This document shows, piece after piece, positions 24,312 to 31,956 of a stretch of 64,000 nt of DNA. A program made the position numbers and the translations under genes. The notes beneath the pieces were generated by a model. The model did not search any database. It was not told where the DNA came from and saw nothing but the letters and a program-made list of their open reading frames with translations. Source of the stretch: Gammaproteobacteria bacterium UBA2679 (lineage in GTDB: Bacteria > Pseudomonadota > Gammaproteobacteria > Pseudomonadales > Oleiphilaceae); contig DEMD01000016.1 of NCBI GenBank assembly GCA_002354735.1, forward strand, positions 1 through 64,000, written 5' to 3'. Each line of letters opens with the position of its first letter. The stretch's first letter is position 1.

Positions 24312-24866
24312 ATGTCGCCGATGTTACCATGGGTACTGAAGATTACCCCTTCGGGCATGCCCCAATGCTGGATAGATGTCTACGCGGCCGTGAATGAGAT
24401 CACGACTGACAGGGTACTCTACAGCTTTGGCGAAATCTGCTCCACCCTGCATGGCGGCATCAATCGTCTTGGCATACAGTCCACGCTCGAAATTCCGCAG
24501 ATTCTTGTCGGGCGTAGTAACCCCAAGGTCATGCCGACTACCCCGTCCCTGCACAACAAGCATCTGTTCGCCCGCGATGGTTATCGTTGCATGTATTGTG
24601 GCGATGCCTTTCCACAGCATCTCCTGAGTCGGGATCATATCATTCCACTCAGCCGTGGCGGGCGCGATATATGGACCAATGTGGTCGCGGCCTGCAAGCG
24701 CTGTAATAACTACAAGGGCAACAAGATGCTCGAGGAGTGCAGTCTGGAACTGCTCGCCGTGCCTTACCGTCCGAACCGTCATGAATACCTTTATCTGTCC
24801 AACCGCAGGGTACTGGCCGATCAGATGGAGTTTCTGAAAAAGGGCTTTCGTAATCTGGTCGCCTGA
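24312..24866 (+). CDS. HNH endonuclease family protein
   Basis: A stand-alone HNH protein. A variable N-terminal part (SPMLPWVLKITPSGMPQCWI) precedes the nuclease motif: LFARDGYRCMYCGDAF (first Cys pair), DHIIPLSRGGRDIWTNVV (catalytic His) and CKRCNNYKGNK (second Cys pair). ATG at 24312 is chosen because GGAG stands nine bases upstream and it matches the family N-terminus. ATG at 24321 or GTG at 24261 are alternatives. Members are widespread in Pseudomonas and are not tied to phage or defence here. Confidence 0.85.
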   Translation: MSPMLPWVLKITPSGMPQCWIDVYAAVNEITTDRVLYSFGEICSTLHGGINRLGIQSTLEIPQILVGRSNPKVMPTTPSLHNKHLFARDGYRCMYCGDAFPQHLLSRDHIIPLSRGGRDIWTNVVAACKRCNNYKGNKMLEECSLELLAVPYRPNRHEYLYLSNRRVLADQMEFLKKGFRNLVA

Positions 24867-24920
24867 GATCTGGTGATTCGGCGAGCGAAGGCAGGTTTGC
24901 TTCACCACATTGAGGTCGAG

Positions 24921-25994
24921 TTGTTTTCCACCACATTACCTTCGTCGCTTCACTGCAGTCGTCAGCGGCTGTTCATCACGCTATCCATTCTGCTGGCTCT
25001 GTTCATGTCGGGCTGCGACGACACGCGTCGTGACCTGTTTGACTATGCAATCGATTACGAGAGAGGTCGTGGCGGGCTGGTGGTGGATGAAGTCGATGTC
25101 GCTGGACTCCGCATCAGTTTCCTCAGATCCGAGCGCTTCAATCCGCCGCGCCGCTCTATTGATATCGACGAGCAGTCATCAGCGCTTGATCGTGAAAACG
25201 AGGACATGCGAGACGAGACACCGCGTGAGGTCATCGTCCTGCTTCATGGCTTTGGTGGAGACAAGGACAACTGGGTCAGGTTGGCAGCCGAACTTGGCAG
25301 CCATTACACGCTGATTATTCCCGATTTGCCCGGACACGGCGACTCCAGCAAGGATCTCGCGCTGGATTATGACTTGCCGCAGCAGGTCATCCGGCTTCGG
25401 AACTTCCTGCGCACGCTCGGCCTTACGGAGTTCCACCTCGCGGGCAACTCCATGGGGGGTGCGATTGCCTCGCTCTACGCTGCCCAATATCCCGATCAGA
25501 TCGAAACCCTCACCCTGTTCAATCCTGCCGGCATCTACGATGTCGAGAGTGATTTCATCAAGGGGCTGGGTGAAGGGAACAATGCGCTGATCATTGGTTC
25601 ACCAGACGAGTTCGATGAGCTCATCGGCTACGCAATGGCTGATCCGCCGTTCATACCCTGGCCTCTGAAATCGGTCATGGCAGAGCGCGCCGCGGCCCAG
25701 CAGGACGTGCTCGAGAAAATCTATACCGATCTTTCGCCAGAGGAGCCGGACTACGAATTCAGAGATATCATCCGCAAGATTCGTTCGCCTACGCTTGTAT
25801 TGTGGGGCGCGCTCGACCGGGTGATTGCGCAGGGTAACGCCGAGGCCTTCACGCTGTTGATCCCGAACGCTCGCAAATTCATTTTTGAAGATGCCGGTCA
25901 CATGCCGATGCTGGAGCGACCTGGCAAATCCGCTGAGCTCATGCACGGATTCATCCTCAATCAGGCGCGTGTGGCACCGGCGCCTGCGCCTTGA
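24921..25994 (+). CDS. Alpha/beta hydrolase lipoprotein
   Basis: A serine hydrolase anchored as a lipoprotein. The signal RLFITLSILLALFMSGC carries the lipobox MSGC. The hydrolase fold shows VIVLLHGFGGDKDNWVRLA (oxyanion), GNSMGGAIASLYA (nucleophile Ser), WGALDRVI (acid Asp) and DAGHMPMLE (catalytic His). A TTG start at 24921 follows TGAGG by five bases. A GTG at 24873 would add 16 polar residues before the signal. Its 3' end overlaps the convergent acyltransferase gene by 38 bases. The substrate is unknown, with lipid esters plausible. Confidence 0.85.
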   Translation: MFSTTLPSSLHCSRQRLFITLSILLALFMSGCDDTRRDLFDYAIDYERGRGGLVVDEVDVAGLRISFLRSERFNPPRRSIDIDEQSSALDRENEDMRDETPREVIVLLHGFGGDKDNWVRLAAELGSHYTLIIPDLPGHGDSSKDLALDYDLPQQVIRLRNFLRTLGLTEFHLAGNSMGGAIASLYAAQYPDQIETLTLFNPAGIYDVESDFIKGLGEGNNALIIGSPDEFDELIGYAMADPPFIPWPLKSVMAERAAAQQDVLEKIYTDLSPEEPDYEFRDIIRKIRSPTLVLWGALDRVIAQGNAEAFTLLIPNARKFIFEDAGHMPMLERPGKSAELMHGFILNQARVAPAPAP

Positions 25995-27117
25995 AAGGCA
26001 GGTAGCTGCACGCTTCTTCAAAATAAGCCTCTACCTGAGGCTTTTCCCGCCCCAGAAAATCACGGATTGCTGCTTCGAATACGGGTTCTGCAATGATGTG
26101 ATTCGAGTAAGTGTAGGTCGGCCGGAAGCCTCTCTGTAGCTTGTGCTCGCCCTGAACACCGGGGTCGAAACGTTGTAATCCCTCTCTGATGCAATAGTCG
26201 ATGCCTTGATAGTAGCAGGTCTCGAAATGCAGAAAATCGAAGTCGGCCTTGCAGCCCCAGTAGCGCCCGTACAAGGTATCCTTGCCCCTGAAATTGAGGG
26301 CGCCGGCGATATACTCGCCGTGTCGTTTCGCCATCACCAGCACCAGGGTCTCGGGCATCGTGTTTGAGAGCGCGCTGAAGAACTCGCGGTCAAGGTAGCC
26401 GCCGTGGCCACTGCGTCGGGCATAGGTAATCTGGTAGAACAGGTAGTAGTCATCCCAGATGGCCTCAGTGATGTCGTGGCCACTGAGCACCTCGAATTCG
26501 ATTTCTGCCGCACGGACTTTTTCGCGCTCCTTACGCAGGTTCTTTCGCTTGCGCGAACTGAACTCCGCCAGGAATGCCTCGAAGCTGGCGTAGCCTTCGT
26601 TGCGCCATTGAAAATGCACCGCACACCTTTGCATCGTGTTTTTGCCTACTTCATCCGATATCGCTTTTGCGGGGAATAACAGGTGCCAGGAAGAAAAATG
26701 CTGCGCCATCGCTGCGGACCTGATCGTGTCCACCATCTCATCGAGAATAGTGGTTTCATCCTCACCTGCGGCTACACAAATTCGTGGCCCTGTCACCGGT
26801 GTAAACGGAATCGCTGTCACGAGCTTGGGATAGTATTCCCTGCCATATCGATGGAAGGCGTCTGCCCACGCCCAGTCAAACACGTATTCGCCATAACTGT
26901 GGGTTTTCAGATAAGACGGCGCAAGGGCAACGAGACGCTCGTTGCGATACACCAGAATGTGCTGAGCCGCCCAGCCGCTATCCTCGCCAACCGCGCCAGT
27001 GTCTTCTAGCGCCTTTAGAAAGGCATACTGGATGAAGGGATAGTCCGGCCCGACGATCGCCTGCCAGTCGGCTTTGTCGATATCGGCGATACTGGAGGAA
27101 AAAACTGTTCGGTACAT
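25957..27117 (-). CDS. FemAB-like GNAT (DUF482, COG3146 type)
   Basis: A 386-residue protein of the group annotated as peptidogalycan biosynthesis or GNAT-family. FIQYAFLKALEDTGAVGE opens it. The double GNAT-type core includes FSSRKRKNLRKEREKVRAAE and YGRYWGCKADFDFLHFETCY, followed by the near-invariant FDPGVQGEHKLQRGF. Members resemble FemX aminoacyl transferases, though activity is unproven. The gene starts at 27117, back to back with the phosphatase gene region, and its last 38 bases overlap the hydrolase gene. Confidence 0.85.
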   Translation of the reverse strand: MYRTVFSSSIADIDKADWQAIVGPDYPFIQYAFLKALEDTGAVGEDSGWAAQHILVYRNERLVALAPSYLKTHSYGEYVFDWAWADAFHRYGREYYPKLVTAIPFTPVTGPRICVAAGEDETTILDEMVDTIRSAAMAQHFSSWHLLFPAKAISDEVGKNTMQRCAVHFQWRNEGYASFEAFLAEFSSRKRKNLRKEREKVRAAEIEFEVLSGHDITEAIWDDYYLFYQITYARRSGHGGYLDREFFSALSNTMPETLVLVMAKRHGEYIAGALNFRGKDTLYGRYWGCKADFDFLHFETCYYQGIDYCIREGLQRFDPGVQGEHKLQRGFRPTYTYSNHIIAEPVFEAAIRDFLGREKPQVEAYFEEACSYLPFKAQAPVPHAPD

Positions 27118-27268
27118 GGCGCAGAAGGCTCAGGTGATACAGGTAAAGGCGGATTGCGGGCGCAGCTGGGGAACGGTACCCTATGCCGCTTTCGCCAAGC
27201 AGCTCGGCTCAGCTACTCTTGATCTTACCTTGTGTAGTCAGTTGCGGCATCATTCTCGGGTTACAGTC

Positions 27269-27724
27269 ATGCAAAACACGCTCGTCATCAAGCTGTTAGT
27301 TGTCTGCGTCGGTAACATCTGCAGAAGCCCCATGGCCGCTGCGCTATTCGAAAAGGCGAGCGATCAGGAAGTAAAGTTTGAAGCCCGTTCCTGTGGCATC
27401 GCTGCGCTGGTTGGACGCCCTGCCGATCCGCACTCAGTTACCTTGTGTCGTGAGCTCGGCTCGGACATTACTGACCATGTCTCCAGACAGATCAGCAACG
27501 AAGACCTCGCCTGGGCGGACGTCGTTTTCGTGATGGACACGGAGCAGCAGTTCTATATTGAGAAGAATTATCCTGAAGCGGCCGACAAGACCTTCAGGTT
27601 GGGTGAGCTCGATGATGTCGAGATCGAGGACCCGTACACTGAAGAAATCGAAGCCTTCCAGATCGCCCTTGATGCCATTCGTCGAGGCATCAAAAGCTGG
27701 CGCAGGAAGATCATTGCGGGCTAA
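27269..27724 (+). CDS. Low-molecular-weight protein tyrosine phosphatase
   Basis: A 151-residue Wzb/Etp-type phosphatase. The catalytic loop CVGNICRSP (Cys13 to Arg19, C-x5-R) is at the N-terminus and the general-acid Asp is in EDPY near the C-terminus. Such enzymes dephosphorylate the tyrosine cluster of capsule kinases. A tyrosine autokinase lies 0.8 kb to the right, so the pair probably controls polysaccharide chain length. ATG at 27269 gives the family N-terminus. The longer reading frame upstream has no family match. A hairpin terminator follows the gene. Confidence 0.9.
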   Translation: MQNTLVIKLLVVCVGNICRSPMAAALFEKASDQEVKFEARSCGIAALVGRPADPHSVTLCRELGSDITDHVSRQISNEDLAWADVVFVMDTEQQFYIEKNYPEAADKTFRLGELDDVEIEDPYTEEIEAFQIALDAIRRGIKSWRRKIIAG

Positions 27725-27743
27725 TAAGGCGCGATAAGGCATA

Positions 27744-27767
27744 CAAAAAAAGGGCCGAAGCCCTTTT
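27744..27767. terminator. Bidirectional rho-independent terminator
   Basis: An eight-base stem, AAAAGGGC against GCCCTTTT, with a CGAA loop, placed between convergent genes. An A-run on the left gives a U-run for minus-strand transcripts, and four Ts on the right serve the phosphatase gene. The same stem and loop sequence recurs at 31006-31023. Confidence 0.8.
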
Positions 27768-27793
27768 AGTTACCAGATGTCTCGGATCGAGAA

Positions 27794-28309
27794 TCAGGCA
27801 GCTTTTTTCTTCTTCAGCGACGCACCAGCAATGCCGGCGAGGCCCAGAACGAGCAGTGAAGCTGTTGCTGGCAGTGGCACCGGGGTGTCAACTCCCGAAG
27901 TAGTAACCGTCGCATCACCAGAGAAGCCGTAGTTATCGGTGTTGCCGCCGACCACACTCATTTGCATGACGTAATTGCCCGCGCTGAGATTACCGGTCGT
28001 GAAGCTTGCTCGGCCGGTGTCAGTGAACATCGACGTTGCGACTGTCATCTCACCCTGTGTGAGAGTGTACTGAACAGCCTGGCTATTGGCGCCGGTGCCA
28101 GGGTTCCAGCTGAATTCCCAGGTGGAGTTGAGGATTTCAGACAGCACGTTGACTTCAAACGAACCTGGGATGTTGTCGCCAGTGAAGACGTACAGGCCTG
28201 TCTTGGTGATATCGAGTGATGAGTCATCGATGTCGATAGACGCTGCAGACGCTTGTGCGCTTGCAATGCCGATAGCCGCAGCAAGTGCGACCTTTGCAAT
28301 ACTATGCAT
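27794..28309 (-). CDS. VPLPA-CTERM sorting-signal protein B
   Basis: A 171-residue exported protein. The signal peptide is MHSIAKVALAAAIGIASAQA. The C-terminal sorting signal is VPLPATASLLVLGLAG followed by a basic KKKK cluster, the VPLPA-CTERM form cut by exosortase XrtD. The mature domain is beta-rich (TGLYVFTGDNIPGSFEVNVL, then GNYVMQMSVVGG). It is clearly paralogous to the protein at 31056-31589. The gene has its own upstream region and terminator. It is likely released to the periplasm or surface after sorting. Confidence 0.88.
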   Translation of the reverse strand: MHSIAKVALAAAIGIASAQASAASIDIDDSSLDITKTGLYVFTGDNIPGSFEVNVLSEILNSTWEFSWNPGTGANSQAVQYTLTQGEMTVATSMFTDTGRASFTTGNLSAGNYVMQMSVVGGNTDNYGFSGDATVTTSGVDTPVPLPATASLLVLGLAGIAGASLKKKKAA

Positions 28310-28365
28310 AATGGGAGTCCCTTTTAAGCGGATTGAATAGTCCGAACCATGACACAACAAGCCGT

Positions 28366-28390
28366 CCGGCAGCATCGCGAGACGACAGCG
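28366..28390 (-). promoter_or_regulatory. Shared upstream motif, VPLPA gene B
   Basis: A 25-base block that reads, on the minus strand, CGCTGTCGTCT then CGCGATGCTGCCGG. It begins 56 bases before the start codon. The same block, with a five-base insertion, lies 58 bases before the paralogous gene at 31589. The match at equal distance suggests a promoter or regulator site. The coding regions are separate paralogs, so simple duplication is an alternative. Confidence 0.5.
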
Positions 28391-28547
28391 AGCGTCCAAG
28401 CCAGTGGGTGTGGCTCACTGTTGCGCGATGTTGGCCTCACAGAGGCCAGGGTGCCGTACCTTCAGGGTGGAAGGTCACGATTCGTTATGAAAGGGAATTT
28501 CTGGCTAGCTGGTAGGCTGCCTACAACAGACTCTTTCTGTGCGTAGA

Positions 28548-29375
28548 CTACGATGATTCCTTCTGTCCGTAATAGTAGCCGTACGTATTACGGGTTTGTT
28601 CGCACTTGTTCAAAACCGTGCCCAGCAAGGGATTGCTGCCAATCGACTCTACAGCGTCCTCAATCTCTTCACGTGTGTTTCTGCCGTCTTCGATGACCAT
28701 TAGCGAGCAGTCGATGTAGGGCAGGAACACCAATACGTCATCCGATACCAGGATCGGTGGCAGATCGAAAATCACGTATCTCGCCTGATAGCGGTATTTC
28801 AGTTCCTGAACCAGGTCAGCCACCCGTGAACTGGAGATTTCCTCAGAGGAGTTGAGTATCGGCTTGGTGCCCGGCAGCAATACCAGTCGTTCCAGATTCG
28901 GGTGAATCAGGATGTCCTCGATTTGCGCGCTGCCAGTGATGTAATCGTGAATGCCGATTTCAGGAGCCAGACCGAAGTACTTCGCGACCGTAGGTTTGCG
29001 CAGGTCCATATCCACCAGCAGTACAGTCTGACTGGATTGCATCGCAATGCTCATTGCCAGATTGCAGGCTGTCAGTGATTTTCCAGCTTCTGGCGTAGGC
29101 GCCGTGATGCCAAGCGTCGTCCACTTGTTCCGGCGCATCTGCTGCAGCACCTTGGCGCGGAGGATGTGGTAGGGCGCCGACATTGGGTCACTCTTGTTGT
29201 GGGCCACGAGGCGGTTTTTAGCCAGTCTACCCTCGTCAAGGTCTACACAGCGGGTGCGGGTATATTCAATAACGCCGGGCTCATAGCGTTCGTCGATGTC
29301 CATCGGCACATGCTGGCGCCTGGGCGCATTCTGTTGTTCACGCAAGCGCGTGATGATGTTGTCGAATTTTTCCAT
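28548..29375 (-). CDS. Polysaccharide tyrosine autokinase (BY-kinase)
   Basis: A 275-residue cytoplasmic kinase of the CpsD/CapB type found in exosortase loci. Walker A is TAPTPEAGKSLTACN (Lys99), with Glu-Ala in place of the usual Gly-Glu. Walker A' is VLLVDMDLRKP and Walker B VIFDLPPIL. The C-terminus carries a tyrosine cluster, YGYYYG, the expected autophosphorylation site. It lies three bases after the Wzz-type gene, its activating membrane partner. The phosphatase at 27269 is the likely counter-enzyme. Confidence 0.9.
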   Translation of the reverse strand: MEKFDNIITRLREQQNAPRRQHVPMDIDERYEPGVIEYTRTRCVDLDEGRLAKNRLVAHNKSDPMSAPYHILRAKVLQQMRRNKWTTLGITAPTPEAGKSLTACNLAMSIAMQSSQTVLLVDMDLRKPTVAKYFGLAPEIGIHDYITGSAQIEDILIHPNLERLVLLPGTKPILNSSEEISSSRVADLVQELKYRYQARYVIFDLPPILVSDDVLVFLPYIDCSLMVIEDGRNTREEIEDAVESIGSNPLLGTVLNKCEQTRNTYGYYYGQKESS

Positions 29376-29378
29376 TGA

Positions 29379-30932
29379 TCAGAACCGGCTGGCGACTTTC
29401 AGGAGCAGAAGATCGATTGGCATGAACAGCAGATGCACGGCTAGCAGGGTCACAGCCACCAGTGCAGCTGTCGCCGCCAGGCTGTAACCAATTGCCCGCC
29501 GCCCGGCGTCGAACTCCGCTTCTGTTTTTATGTAAGGAATTTCGATAAGCGGCTTGGCCTTCGTGATGTCTTTGATGGCCTCAGAGCCGCGGACACTGCG
29601 ATCACGGAAACCAATGAGCAGAACGATACCGATTGGCAATCCGATCGCCAGCACACTCCCCATTGCAAAAACCTTGGGTCGGTCGGGCCTCTCTGCTGAC
29701 GTGGGCATCATTGGCGGCTCGAGTATGGAGAAGCGCTCAGCCTTGCGGCCCTGCTCAAGACTCTCCGACATGCCAGCTTCCATGGTCTTGCCCCGGATCA
29801 GGTTGTACTGTTCCACTTTTGCTACGTAATCACGATTAAGGGCGGCGAGTCCACGCTCTACCTGGGGAATGGCAATAATTCGCTGCTGAAGATCCTCAAT
29901 TTTCTCTTCTTCGGCAACCTTGTCTCGGCGCAGCGCCTTGATCTGCGCATCGATCTCTGCAAGCTGTCCCCGGATCGTCATCTCTTCAGGCGACAGACGC
30001 TTGCTCTCCGCCGCCGGCTCACGGCTTTCCAATGACTCGATCTGTGCTCGCAGCTCAACGAGGTCCGGATGCTGTTCCTTGTATTTGAGTGCAAGCCGTC
30101 TGTAGTCGTTGCGTAGTCCGTCGAGGTTATTCTGGAGCTCGGAGCTGCCGCCGGTCAGCTGACTACGCAGCAGCGTCAGCTGAGTCGTCAACAGCTCCGC
30201 TTGACTTACTGCCGAGCTGATGCCGCGCTCGATGGCGTCTGCCTTGCGACGTGACTGATCAAGCATGTCGACGTACAGGCTCAGGTGTTCAGGCAGGGTG
30301 TCTTTGTTCTCGAGCTTGAATTCAGCCACAGCCAGCTCTGTTGCGTCGAGCTGGCGCTTTACTTTCTGAGCCTCGCTCTCAAGAAACTCGGTAGTTTCGG
30401 AGGCGCGTTCGGTGCGTGCCTTTACGTTCTCGCTCAGGAACAGAGTGACGAGGTCGTTGGCAACACTTTGGGCAATGGCCGGACTTTTTGAGTCGAAAGA
30501 AACCGAAAATGCGATTGCAGTTTCATTCGCTCGCCGGCCGCCAGCCTGCGACTCGATCACATTGATGCTGATGTTCTCGCGCACCTTATCGAGCAGCTCG
30601 TTGAGTTCTGCAGGGCTGCCTGACTTGTCGAAGTAGGTATAGCTGTCGATGATGTCCATCAGCTTCTCGCGCGTCATCACTCGCTGCTTGATAACGTCGA
30701 TACGCTCACTGGCAAGACTGGTTATGGTCGATCGCACCAGGTCGGTTGGAATCTGTTGAGTTTCGACGAGCACAGTGCCGGTAGAACGGTAGATGGGGGG
30801 CAGAGCAATGGTGACGACACTGACCAGGGCCAGGAGAACGACTATGCCAAGCGCCAGTGCTATCTTATGACGTCGGAATGCGGGTGCGAAATTGGATGGC
30901 CCGCTACGGGATTCCTCATCAAGGTCGTACAA
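29379..30932 (-). CDS. Wzz/GNVR chain-length determinant protein
   Basis: A 517-residue inner-membrane protein. TM1 is near residues 24-46 (ALALGIVVLLALVSVVTIAL), followed by a Wzz domain and long coiled coils (about 170-380) with the GNVR-type segment. TM2 is near residues 425-445, and a further hydrophobic pair ends the protein. Such proteins set polysaccharide chain length and activate the BY-kinase, whose gene follows. The start is TTG at 30932 with TGAGG ten bases upstream, and no better start is present. The C-terminal helices after residue 480 are an extra relative to the simplest family members. Confidence 0.88.
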   Translation of the reverse strand: MYDLDEESRSGPSNFAPAFRRHKIALALGIVVLLALVSVVTIALPPIYRSTGTVLVETQQIPTDLVRSTITSLASERIDVIKQRVMTREKLMDIIDSYTYFDKSGSPAELNELLDKVRENISINVIESQAGGRRANETAIAFSVSFDSKSPAIAQSVANDLVTLFLSENVKARTERASETTEFLESEAQKVKRQLDATELAVAEFKLENKDTLPEHLSLYVDMLDQSRRKADAIERGISSAVSQAELLTTQLTLLRSQLTGGSSELQNNLDGLRNDYRRLALKYKEQHPDLVELRAQIESLESREPAAESKRLSPEEMTIRGQLAEIDAQIKALRRDKVAEEEKIEDLQQRIIAIPQVERGLAALNRDYVAKVEQYNLIRGKTMEAGMSESLEQGRKAERFSILEPPMMPTSAERPDRPKVFAMGSVLAIGLPIGIVLLIGFRDRSVRGSEAIKDITKAKPLIEIPYIKTEAEFDAGRRAIGYSLAATAALVAVTLLAVHLLFMPIDLLLLKVASRF

Positions 30933-31001
30933 ATCGAACAGCCTCAGAGATGCGTTTTGACGGGCTCGTGACCCATTGGTAAATCGGGGGCGAGTATACC
31001 G

Positions 31002-31023
31002 AAAAAAAGGGCCGAAGCCCTTT
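31002..31023 (-). terminator. Rho-independent terminator after VPLPA gene A
   Basis: On the minus strand the stem GAAAGGGC/GCCCTTT with loop TTCG is followed by seven Ts. It lies about 33 bases after the stop of the gene at 31056 and separates it from the wzz-type gene, so the sorting-substrate gene can be expressed on its own. Confidence 0.8.
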
Positions 31024-31055
31024 CATTTTGTTACCGGATGACTCAGATTGAGACT

Positions 31056-31589
31056 TCAGGCGGCTTTTTTCTTCTTCTTCATCGAGACACCAGCGTAGCC
31101 GGCGATACCCGAGATGAAGAGCCAGGCTGCTGCAGGCAGTGGCACAGGGTTGACGTCGTCGCCCAGTGTTGAGAGTGCCGCTGCGCCAGAGAAGCCATAT
31201 TCATCATACTGACCGCCGACGACCGTCATGCTCATGATGTAGTTGCCAGCGCTCAGACCAGCTGTCGTGAACATTGAAGTGCCGTTGCCGGTGAATTCAG
31301 CTGTGGCGACTGCTGAGCCATTCTGCTCGAGGGTGAACTGGACGGCTTCGGAATCCAGGCCAAGGCGTGGATCCCAGCTGAAGCTCCAGGTAGATTCGAT
31401 AACGTCACGTGCGAAGTTGACGCCGAAGGTGCCTGGTATGCTGTCGCCAGTAAATTTGTAAGTGCCTGACTGATTGATGTTCAGAGGTGAAACATCGGTA
31501 TCGGTCGTGCTGATTATCGACAAGGCGGACGCTTGCGCGCTCGCCATGCCGATAGCCGCCACAAGCGCGACTTTTGCAAAAGTATGCAT
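31056..31589 (-). CDS. VPLPA-CTERM sorting-signal protein A
   Basis: A 177-residue exported protein. The signal is MHTFAKVALVAAIGMASAQA, and the C-terminal VPLPAAAWLFISGIAGYAG is followed by KKKKK. It is a paralog of the protein at 27794: the same signal peptide pattern, FTGDSIPGTFGVNF against FTGDNIPGSFEVNV, and the GNYIMSMTVVGGQYDEYGFS block. AGGGAA precedes the ATG. It is an expected substrate of the exosortase at 33890. The role is unknown. It may be a matrix or surface protein made with the polysaccharide. Confidence 0.88.
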   Translation of the reverse strand: MHTFAKVALVAAIGMASAQASALSIISTTDTDVSPLNINQSGTYKFTGDSIPGTFGVNFARDVIESTWSFSWDPRLGLDSEAVQFTLEQNGSAVATAEFTGNGTSMFTTAGLSAGNYIMSMTVVGGQYDEYGFSGAAALSTLGDDVNPVPLPAAAWLFISGIAGYAGVSMKKKKKAA

Positions 31590-31956
31590 GTTGAGATTCC
31601 CTTTCTTCTTGAGGTTGATAGCCCGTTTCCATGGCGATACACACTTTCCAGCAACATCCCGCCAGGAAACGACAGCGGGCCTCCGTCAATGCGGATTTGT
31701 CCACTATCTCGGAACGCTAGCATAGCTGCAGGCCGTTTTCAGCAGATATGTATCTAAGCTGTTACTTTTTGTTAAGTTTCTTTGCGGCGGCTCTCATCCT
31801 GAAGATTCTTCTCATCCTTTTGGCTCATGCAACGCTAAATCGCATACCCATTCCTGCACTCAATTGATATCATAGCGCCCCGGTGGGGTTGTCACCGGAT
31901 GACACACTGTTACCTCAGGCCGCAAGTGCCTTTCACCCAATGGAGACGCTTGTCTC
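31590..31956. other. Divergent intergenic region
   Basis: A 367-base gap between the leftward VPLPA gene A and the rightward glycosyltransferase operon. Apart from the motif at 31648-31677 it holds an AT-rich stretch near 31740-31780 (GTTACTTTTTGTTAAGTTTC) and an inverted repeat, CCGGTG/CACCGG, near 31880-31900. No coding sequence is evident. Promoters for both directions are expected here, but none fits a consensus well. Confidence 0.45.
31648..31677 (-). promoter_or_regulatory. Shared upstream motif, VPLPA gene A
   Basis: On the minus strand: CGCTGTCGTTT, five further bases, then CGGGATGTTGCTGG. It matches the block at 28366-28390 at about 20 of 25 aligned positions and starts 58 bases before the ATG. 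TGGCGGGATGTTGC resembles a sigma-54 promoter but has one base too few between GG and GC, and copy B lacks the TGG. Confidence 0.5.

Noticed and set aside
24324..24908. 194-residue minus-strand open frame
   Set aside because: Antisense to the HNH nuclease gene, whose zinc and catalytic motifs are intact on the plus strand.
31590..31720. Cyclic-di-GMP (GEMM) riboswitch before VPLPA gene A
   Set aside because: The conserved GEMM core and tetraloop receptor sequences are not present. Only the shared upstream block is supported.
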